DNA of 28,748 bases from an uncultured Acetatifactor sp. (GTDB taxonomy: Bacteria; Bacillota; Clostridia; Lachnospirales; Lachnospiraceae), in contig CAJUGL010000043.1 of NCBI GenBank assembly GCA_910586515.1, forward strand, positions 1-28,748, read 5' to 3'. Made by a program: the position numbers and the translations under genes. Positions 22,427 through 28,748 of the stretch are shown in pieces (positions within the stretch are counted from its first letter, which is position 1; the number at the start of each line of letters is the position of its first letter). The notes beneath the pieces are model-generated. The model worked only from the letters and a program-made list of their open reading frames with translations. It was not told where the DNA came from and ran no database searches.

Positions 22427-23747
22427 GCTCCAACAGCTCCTTTATCTCCCCGACTAAATACAGGCTCCCCGCCACATAGAGGCGTTCCCCTGCCCTGCGC
22501 TTCTCCATCATGCCCAAAAACGCGCTCTCCACATCCTCATACACTTCCGGCGCGTCCTGCCCTCTTCCGGCAAAGAGACTTTTAAGCTTCTCTGTCTCCA
22601 GCGCCCTTCCGCCGCGCATGTGAACCGCCGCAATATGCCCGAACAGCCCGGAATCTGTCAGCGCCTCCGCCATATGTTCATAATCCTTGTCCCTCACCAC
22701 ACTGAACAGCAGACTCCTCCGGCCCTGATGTCCGTCCGCCGCCACAGTCTCCAGAAACGCCCGGATGCCGTCCGCATTGTGCGCTCCGTCCACATATACC
22801 TCAGGCAGCACTTCCTCCATACGTCCGGCCCAGAAAAAAGCAGAAACCCCTTCCTTCACCTGTTGAGCAGTAATCGTCCGGTTTCGGTCCAGCACCTCCA
22901 CGGCCCGCAGAGCAACCGCACAGTTCTCCGCCTGATAGTCAGCCATGGTATTCAACGTAAGGCGAATATCTCTATAATACCCAGTGCGTACATAAAAATC
23001 AATGGTTTTTCTCTTAATTTTTGAAAAAGAGTAGTCATTTTCCGACACGGAATATGCGGAAATTCCAATTTCCTGCGCACGTCTGCGGAATACCTCTCCC
23101 ACCTCCGGGCTGGTTTCCCAATAAACTGCCGGCGCTCCCTTCTGCAGGATTCCCGCCTTCTCTCCGGCAATCTTTTCCGGCGTATCTCCCAGATACTCCA
23201 CATGGTCAAGGCTGATATGCGTAATTACAGACAATTCCTTACGTCTAACAGAATTCGTGGCATCCAGCCGGCCTCCCACGCCTGTCTCCAAAATACAGAA
23301 ATCCGGCTTCTTCTCCCGAAAAAAAAGCATGGCCATCAAAAAGAGATATTCAAAGTAAGTGGGATGGTACGCGCCCTCTTCTCCCCGCTCCAAAGCCTCC
23401 CAGTCCAGGCTGTCATAGATCTGCAGAAAAATGCGCAGAAAATCTTCTTCACTCACCATCTCTCCGTCTGCAGCCAGACGCTCCCGAATACATACCAGAT
23501 GGGGAGAAGTAAACAAAGCCGTCCTGTACCCGGCCGCTTCCAGAATACTGCGGATACAGGCGCAGACGGAACCCTTGCCGTTGGTCCCCGCCACATGAAT
23601 AATCCGCAGTCCCTCGTCCGGACTCCCCAGCCTGTCCAGGAATTCCCGGGTGGCTCCCAGGGTATTCTTCGCCGTAAACCGCGGTGTGGAATCAATATAG
23701 TTTTCCGCCTCCTCAAATGAGGTGATTGTCATTTTCCGTATTTTCAC
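22380..23747 (-). CDS. folC: Folylpolyglutamate synthase / dihydrofolate synthase
   Basis: 455 residues, usual for FolC. It adds glutamate to dihydropteroate and to folates, keeping them in the cell. The Mur-ligase-type ATP-binding loop is VAGTNGKGSVCACI, followed by FTSPHLVCIRERL, ILETGVGGRLDATN, THISLDHVEYLGDT and the AGEKAGI motif. The C-terminal domain has YVDGAHNADGI. The start is GTG at 23745-23747, immediately after the TAA of the upstream gene, with AAGG eight bases before it. An in-frame ATG five codons on is a possible alternative. It is third gene of the valS operon, and its end overlaps the 54-residue ORF. Confidence 0.96.
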   Translation of the reverse strand: MKIRKMTITSFEEAENYIDSTPRFTAKNTLGATREFLDRLGSPDEGLRIIHVAGTNGKGSVCACIRSILEAAGYRTALFTSPHLVCIRERLAADGEMVSEEDFLRIFLQIYDSLDWEALERGEEGAYHPTYFEYLFLMAMLFFREKKPDFCILETGVGGRLDATNSVRRKELSVITHISLDHVEYLGDTPEKIAGEKAGILQKGAPAVYWETSPEVGEVFRRRAQEIGISAYSVSENDYSFSKIKRKTIDFYVRTGYYRDIRLTLNTMADYQAENCAVALRAVEVLDRNRTITAQQVKEGVSAFFWAGRMEEVLPEVYVDGAHNADGIRAFLETVAADGHQGRRSLLFSVVRDKDYEHMAEALTDSGLFGHIAAVHMRGGRALETEKLKSLFAGRGQDAPEVYEDVESAFLGMMEKRRAGERLYVAGSLYLVGEIKELLEHDKFRGRIEEVPSQP

Positions 23748-25340
23748 TTACGCTGCCTTTCCTTTATGCCTGAATCGTAAAATAACCTCCGCAGCCTGCC
23801 GGTAACCGTACAGGGCGAAGGGAAACATCATCACATAATACGGAAAAATATACCTTGCCTTGCCCTCCGAAATTATGCTGTAAAAAAACCCGCCCACTAT
23901 GGTTATGGCCAATATATGCTGCAGTATGTTGCTGTCTCTCTTTACCGCCAGAATGAAATAACACAGCATCCCCACATAGATTACACACTGCCACCTGTCG
24001 CAGACAGCAAGTACATTCTCGTAATAAGCGCCCCCCAGCCCGGCCGCCAGCGAACCATGTTCCGGACCGCCCTCCTTCTCCGGGCTCTCCGCGTTAAAAA
24101 ACAGCGCCTGATAAAGAGGCTGATTCCACTGAGACAATACTTTATTCCGGTAAAATACCAAGGCCATGGACGGATTTCTTCTGAATTCCTCCAGCCTTCC
24201 GGCGAGTATCTCCCGGGCCGCTTCCGCCGTTGCCTCCATATCACATCCGGATTCGTAGAAGACTTCTTTGTAATAATTGTTGTCCCAGCCGAAAGTTCCC
24301 TTGGTCTCCTCCACTCCCATGGCAAGCCAGACCACAAAGGGCGTCCCCTGGGAATGTTCATAGCCTGAACGGATCTCGTACATTTTGTAAACCGCACCAT
24401 AGGCTCCCCAGGCCAGCGCTGCTGCCAGAAGAAACGCCGTCATAACCCGCCTGTCTCTATACCGCAGGGCGTACAAAATTGCCCCTATGCACACTGCCGC
24501 CAACAGAATCGCGGAGTTTTTGCGCACCAGCATGGCAAGCACCAGAGAAAAAACCATCACCGCCAGCCAGCGCTTTCTCCTCTCCGCACAGTATCGCAGC
24601 AGCATCCACTGGGCCAGCATGGCGAAAAAGATGCTGGGAATATCTCCATACACCCAGGGCGTGTAAAAAATCAGCGGCAGACAGCCTGCCATCAGAATAT
24701 TGTACCCCGCAATGACCGCCGTATCCCCCATGATCTCTCGAAGGATACGGTAGCCGCACCAGGCGCTTCCCACTGCCAGAGCTACGCACACCAGTTCGAA
24801 CGCCCGATAATTCAGCGGCCCCGCCAGCTGAAACAGAAGCTCGCACAGCGCAATCAATCCCAGCTGATAGGGATACATATCACAATAGCCGCCCTTGTCC
24901 AGAAAGAAATACTTTCCCTCCATGAAGTAAGACGCGCCGCCGTAAATAAACGCCTGATCCCCCACGGGCACATGCTCCGAGGAATACACCCACCAGATAC
25001 TGGCTGCAGCGATCCAGACCATCATCATCCCGGCGGATATCCTGCACAAAAGCAGCTGTCTCTTTTTGTCCAGCCGCCTCTCCAGAAAGGTCAGCAGACC
25101 TGTCCCGGCGGCGGCAATGACCAAAACCGCCAGATTCAGCCCCATGGAATCCGCCCTGTCCAGAGACCGCTCCGCCTGGCCGGGCACTATATATTGGGTA
25201 TACCGAAAGGAATACCATGACAGCGCCAGAAAGATTATGCCTCCCACAGCGCACAGTACCAGGTTTCCCAGGCGGTACAGCCCTCCCGCCAGCCCTTCGC
25301 CTTCCTCCCTGTGTCCCTTAATCTTTAAACCCGCAGCCAT
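23748..25340 (-). CDS. Polytopic glycosyltransferase-like (GT-C / GT39-type) protein
   Basis: 530 residues with about ten membrane segments spread over its length. The layout is that of GT-C glycosyltransferases, which take a lipid-linked sugar and act on the outer face of the membrane. A candidate catalytic Asp sits in EHVPVGDQAFIYGG (about 121-134), after the first helices as expected. Later segments include PWVYGDIPSIFF and SEGKARYIFPYYVMMFPFAL. The acceptor cannot be told. The start overlaps the valS stop by one base (TAATG), so translation is probably coupled. FolC begins right after its stop. Functional link to valS or folC is not evident. Confidence 0.75.
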   Translation of the reverse strand: MAAGLKIKGHREEGEGLAGGLYRLGNLVLCAVGGIIFLALSWYSFRYTQYIVPGQAERSLDRADSMGLNLAVLVIAAAGTGLLTFLERRLDKKRQLLLCRISAGMMMVWIAAASIWWVYSSEHVPVGDQAFIYGGASYFMEGKYFFLDKGGYCDMYPYQLGLIALCELLFQLAGPLNYRAFELVCVALAVGSAWCGYRILREIMGDTAVIAGYNILMAGCLPLIFYTPWVYGDIPSIFFAMLAQWMLLRYCAERRKRWLAVMVFSLVLAMLVRKNSAILLAAVCIGAILYALRYRDRRVMTAFLLAAALAWGAYGAVYKMYEIRSGYEHSQGTPFVVWLAMGVEETKGTFGWDNNYYKEVFYESGCDMEATAEAAREILAGRLEEFRRNPSMALVFYRNKVLSQWNQPLYQALFFNAESPEKEGGPEHGSLAAGLGGAYYENVLAVCDRWQCVIYVGMLCYFILAVKRDSNILQHILAITIVGGFFYSIISEGKARYIFPYYVMMFPFALYGYRQAAEVILRFRHKGKAA

Positions 25341-28108
25341 TACACCGTCTCAAGCCTGCCTTCCTTCAGCTGTCCCAGTCTCTGGGAAACCTGCTCCATC
25401 ATCTGGGTGTACTTGGCAAGCTTCTCCCTCTCCTGGGCAACCTTCTCCTCCGGAGCCTTGGCCATAAACCTTTCGTTGGAAAGCATGCCGTTGACTCTGG
25501 TCAGCTCTCCTTCCAGCCTCTTTTGCTCTTTCTCGAGCCTCTGGATTTCCTGTTCAATGTCCACCAGGTCCGCCAGCGGAATATACAATGTGGCGCCCGG
25601 AATCACCACTGACACGGAATCCTTCGCAATACCTGCCTCCTGAAGCTCTTTCTCCTCTCCGGACAGACTTCCTTCCCGCGCCGCGCCGCCCTCTTTCCGG
25701 CAAAGCATATCCACCTGGTTTGCCCCGGCCAGAGAGGCGAAGAACAGCTTCCCTTCCCTGAACGTAGCCAAAATATCCTCCCTGTCGCTGGCCACCACAA
25801 CGGCTGTCTTCTTGGACGGCGCCACATTCATCTCACTGCGCACGTTCCGAATACCCCGAACGGCTTCCTTGATGATCTCAATGTCCTTCTCTTCCTTCCC
25901 ATAACTTCTCTCAGCCGTATATTCAGGCCACCTGCTGATGACAATGGACTCCTCCCCGGAAGATTCTCCTCCTATACTCTGCAGGGTGCAGAATATCTCC
26001 TCCGTGATAAACGGCATATAGGGATGCAGCAGCTTCAGGGCATCAATAAGAACCGTACGCAACGTCCAGAGAGCGGCATTTTGACTTGCGCGGTCAATTT
26101 CCGTCTCCCCGGTTCCGTACAGTCTGGGCTTCACCATCTCAATATACCAGTCACAGAATTCGTCCCAGATAAAATCATATACTTTCTGTACGGCGATGCC
26201 CAGCTCAAAGCTCTCCATATTGCCGGTGACATCCTTTATCAAGGTATTCAGCTTTGACAGTATCCATCTGTCCACAGGCTGCAGCCCGGAGACTTCCGGC
26301 TCCGTCACCTCTTTCCCCTCCATGTTCATCATGATGAAACGGGAAGCATTCCACACCTTATTTGCGAAATTACGACTGTTTTCCACCCTCTCATAGTAGA
26401 AACGCATGTCGTTCCCGGGAGCGTTTCCGGTGATCAGAGTCAGACGCAGGGCGTCGGCGCCGTACTTGTCAATGATCTCCAGAGGATCAATGCCGTTGCC
26501 CAGGGATTTGGACATCTTGCGCCCCTGGCTGTCCCTCACCAGACCGTGGAACAGCACGGTCTTAAAGGGCTTCTCTCCCATCTGTTCATAGCCGGAGAAA
26601 ATCATCCGGATGACCCAGAAGAAAATAATGTCATAACCTGTCACCAGCACATCCGTGGGATAGAAATACTGCAAATCCTCGGTCTGCTCCGGCCAGCCCA
26701 ATGTCTCAAAGGGCCACAATGCGGAAGAAAACCAGGTATCCAGGGTGTCCGGGTCCTGGGTGAAATGAGCGCATCCGCACTTGGGGCAGACTGCGGGCGC
26801 CTGGGCCGCAACAACGGTCTCCCCGCACTGATCGCAGTAGTAGGCCGGAATCCTGTGTCCCCACCACAGCTGACGGCTGATGCACCAGTCCCTGATATTG
26901 TCCGTCCAGTTGAAATAGATCTTCTCCAGACGTTTGGGAACCAGTTCCACATCCCCGTTTTTCACCGCCTCCACCGCGGGCTTGATGAGTTCTTCCATCT
27001 TTACGAACCATTGTTCCTTTACCAACGGTTCCACGGTAGTCTTGCAGCGGTCATGGGTACCCACATTGTGGGAATAGTCCTCGATCTTCACCAGAAGCCC
27101 CTGCTGCGAAAGCTCCTCCACAATGGCCTTTCTGGCTGCATACCGATCCATGCCGCAGTATTTTCCGCCGTTTTCATTTACGGTGGCGTCATCGTTCATC
27201 ACATTGATCACAGGCAGATTATGCCGCTTTCCCACCTCGAAGTCATTGGGGTCATGGGCGGGGGTAATCTTCACCACGCCGGTTCCGAATTCCCTGTCCA
27301 CATAAGTGTCCGTCACAACGGGAATCACCCTGTTCATTATGGGCAGCATCACGCTCTTTCCGATCAGGTGGCTGTACCGCTCGTCCTCAGGATGAACGGC
27401 CACTGCGGTATCCCCCAGCATGGTCTCCGGCCTGGTGGTGGCAAAGGTGAGAAATTCCGTTGTACTGGGAGTCCCGTCCTCGTTCATCACCGGATACTTG
27501 ATATGCCAGAGATGCCCGGCCTGCTCCTGATATTCCACCTCCGCGTCGGAGATGGAGGTATTGCACACGGGGCACCAGTTAATCATCCTGGCACCTTTAT
27601 AAATATAGCCCTTCTTATGCATCTTTACGAAGACTTCCGTCACGGCCCGGTTGCAGCCCTCGTCCATGGTAAACCGCTCCCTGTCCCAGTCGCAGGAGGA
27701 CCCCAGCTTCTTCAGCTGGGACACAATGCGTCCGCCGTACTCCTTTTTCCAGGCCCAGGCACGCTCAAGGAATTTCTCCCTGCCCAGATCATGCTTGTCA
27801 ATCCCCTCTGCCTTCATGGTTTCGATGATCTTTACTTCCGTGGCGATGGAAGCGTGATCCGTACCGGGCTGCCACAGGGCATTATAGCCCTGCATCCGCT
27901 TAAACCGGATCAGAATATCCTGCATGGTATTGTCCAAAGCGTGCCCCATGTGCAGCTGTCCCGTGATATTTGGGGGCGGAATCACGATGGTGAAAGGGGT
28001 CCTGCTGTGATCCACCTCCGCGTGAAAATATTTCTTCTCCAGCCATTTCTGGTATAATCTGTCTTCCAGACCCTTTGGATCATAAGTTTTTGCCAGTTCT
28101 CTGCTCAT
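25340..28108 (-). CDS. valS: Valine--tRNA ligase
   Basis: 922 residues, somewhat longer than many ValRS (about 880). A class I synthetase with HIGH-type motif PPNITGQLHMGHALD (about 47-61) and KMSKSLGNGIDP later on. The CP1 editing insertion is present (TTRPETMLGDTAVAVHPED). The C-terminal coiled coil (QEIQRLEKEQKRLEGELTRV) is complete, and the region before it carries some extra residues (about REGSLSGEEKELQEAG). GGAGCAGAGAGAG precedes the ATG. It is the first gene of an operon with the GT-C protein, folC, a small ORF and the TPR protein, controlled by a valine T-box. Confidence 0.98.
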   Translation of the reverse strand: MSRELAKTYDPKGLEDRLYQKWLEKKYFHAEVDHSRTPFTIVIPPPNITGQLHMGHALDNTMQDILIRFKRMQGYNALWQPGTDHASIATEVKIIETMKAEGIDKHDLGREKFLERAWAWKKEYGGRIVSQLKKLGSSCDWDRERFTMDEGCNRAVTEVFVKMHKKGYIYKGARMINWCPVCNTSISDAEVEYQEQAGHLWHIKYPVMNEDGTPSTTEFLTFATTRPETMLGDTAVAVHPEDERYSHLIGKSVMLPIMNRVIPVVTDTYVDREFGTGVVKITPAHDPNDFEVGKRHNLPVINVMNDDATVNENGGKYCGMDRYAARKAIVEELSQQGLLVKIEDYSHNVGTHDRCKTTVEPLVKEQWFVKMEELIKPAVEAVKNGDVELVPKRLEKIYFNWTDNIRDWCISRQLWWGHRIPAYYCDQCGETVVAAQAPAVCPKCGCAHFTQDPDTLDTWFSSALWPFETLGWPEQTEDLQYFYPTDVLVTGYDIIFFWVIRMIFSGYEQMGEKPFKTVLFHGLVRDSQGRKMSKSLGNGIDPLEIIDKYGADALRLTLITGNAPGNDMRFYYERVENSRNFANKVWNASRFIMMNMEGKEVTEPEVSGLQPVDRWILSKLNTLIKDVTGNMESFELGIAVQKVYDFIWDEFCDWYIEMVKPRLYGTGETEIDRASQNAALWTLRTVLIDALKLLHPYMPFITEEIFCTLQSIGGESSGEESIVISRWPEYTAERSYGKEEKDIEIIKEAVRGIRNVRSEMNVAPSKKTAVVVASDREDILATFREGKLFFASLAGANQVDMLCRKEGGAAREGSLSGEEKELQEAGIAKDSVSVVIPGATLYIPLADLVDIEQEIQRLEKEQKRLEGELTRVNGMLSNERFMAKAPEEKVAQEREKLAKYTQMMEQVSQRLGQLKEGRLETV

Positions 28109-28278
28109 CTCTCTCTGCTCCTTTTCTGTCCGGTACCACGCTTCCGCCGCCCTTTTTCCGCCTGCATCAGGCCGCCCAAGTAAATCAAATCGAGTTGGGG
28201 AACGGCCTTTTCACTACTCGCCCTACGCCCCGGGCGCCGCTTTAACAGCAAACTTCCAGGTGCGGGGGCCTGCGCAGG

Positions 28279-28631
28279 AAAAAGCCCTCTGCCGACTTTT
28301 GTCAGCAAAGGGCGTCATCAACGCGGTACCACCTTTGTTCACAGCCGGACGCCTTCCCGTCCTGCTGCCTTAAGTGACTTCTCCTAAAGTCCTATCCTGT
28401 AACGGGGATAACCCGTGGAATCTTACTTCTCCTGCAGCAGCCGCACAGCGGCATCAGAATAAACAACTCCGGATACCGTTTCAGATTCCCTGCTCGGAAG
28501 CTACCTTCCGCATTCCTTCCTTCGAACAGCCTCTCAGCTTCCCCGGGAAATCTCTCCTGTTGGGACGGCGTCCTCTCTGGCAAGGGGTGATGCGTACTCC
28601 TCTTCGTCACGGCTTTTGTTTCTCTGTTCTA
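28279..28631 (-). promoter_or_regulatory. T-box riboswitch of valS, specifier GTA
   Basis: The T-box core AGGTGGTACCGCG (28322-28334) is followed by a terminator: GCCCTTTGCTGAC and GTCGGCAGAGGGC form a stem (28284-28313) with an AAAA loop and a T-rich tail to 28279. Stem I has GAGGAGTACGC and AGAGAGGACGCC, and the specifier loop TGCGGAAG-GTA-GCTTCCGAGC places GTA, a valine codon, at 28502-28504. The 175 bases between terminator and valS contain GC-rich inverted segments but no gene. Confidence 0.95.
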
Positions 28632-28637
28632 CTGCCT

Positions 28638-28666
28638 ACTATAAAATATGCGCCGGAATTTGTCAA
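28638..28666 (-). promoter_or_regulatory. Promoter of the valS operon
   Basis: TTGACA (28661-28666), a 17-base spacer and TATAGT (28638-28643) on the minus strand. Transcription would start near 28631. The last 80 bases of the window show no feature. Confidence 0.85.
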
Positions 28667-28748
28667 GAAAAATTTCCCGCTGTTTCTTTCCTGCTGTTAC
28701 CATTCACAGCTGATCAATATCTGATTTTTAAGGAAGTCCCGTTGGGGC

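Noticed and set aside
28105..28308. 67-codon minus-strand frame between the valS T-box and valS
   Set aside because: It begins in the T-box terminator/leader and overlaps the valS start; composition is Arg/Gly/Lys-rich with no ribosome binding site. Leader RNA explains it.

Overview
The window looks like chromosome from an endospore-forming member of the Clostridia, most likely a Lachnospiraceae gut bacterium. The evidence is a sigma-F operon (spoIIAA-spoIIAB-sigF) beside spoVA genes, T-box leaders on thrS and valS, an L20-type attenuator before infC-rpmI-rplT, a CarD-family regulator and strong AAGGAGG ribosome binding sites. Base composition is about half GC, except for one clearly AT-rich patch at about 15.2-15.9 kb. 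Almost every gene is on the minus strand; the exceptions are a tRNA-Gly, one oxidoreductase and a short gene remnant. I see no insertion sequence, prophage, CRISPR array or rRNA.

Region by region. Bases 1-2600: a cut tRNA-Arg, an NAD-binding sugar reductase/epimerase, tRNA-Gly(CCC), a metallophosphoesterase and a nicotinamidase-like hydrolase. Bases 2577-4430: the translation operon infC-rpmI-rplT, with an AUU start for IF3 and its leader attenuator, then a two-domain DUF1540 protein. Bases 4682-7642: thrS with a complete T-box leader (specifier ACC), then a CarD-like regulator. Bases 7841-10832: a lipoprotein cyclophilin, a DUF6033-like protein behind a sigma-28-type promoter, and a divergent aldo/keto-reductase-fold ferredoxin protein. 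Bases 10945-15071: a C-terminal scrap of a putative transporter, proC, a membrane-tethered trypsin-like protease with Ig-like repeats, and a CapA-type phosphoesterase-fold protein.

Bases 15236-20712 are the sporulation block, read right to left: spoIIAA, spoIIAB, sigF, a membrane-anchored GH25 muramidase, spoVAB, spoVAA, spoVAC. SpoVAB precedes spoVAA, the reverse of Bacillus. After spoVAC the expected spoVAD/spoVAE are absent and two unknown small ORFs sit in AT-rich DNA. Bases 20850-28666 are one tightly coupled operon behind a valine T-box (specifier GTA): valS, a polytopic glycosyltransferase-like protein, folC, an overlapping 54-residue ORF and a zinc-ribbon/TPR membrane protein, closed by an intrinsic terminator.

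The least explained signal is a recurring palindromic element with the half-site CTGAACTGTTAC. There are two complete copies with the same 8-base loop (one base different), and two clear plus one weak half copy. All lie just downstream of minus-strand genes and most lie just upstream of the next promoter. Other points of interest are the altered spoVA locus, a perfect 13-bp inverted repeat that would bury the spoVAB start codon, the sigma-28-type promoter, and an aldo/keto-reductase-fold protein that has lost its usual catalytic Tyr and Lys.
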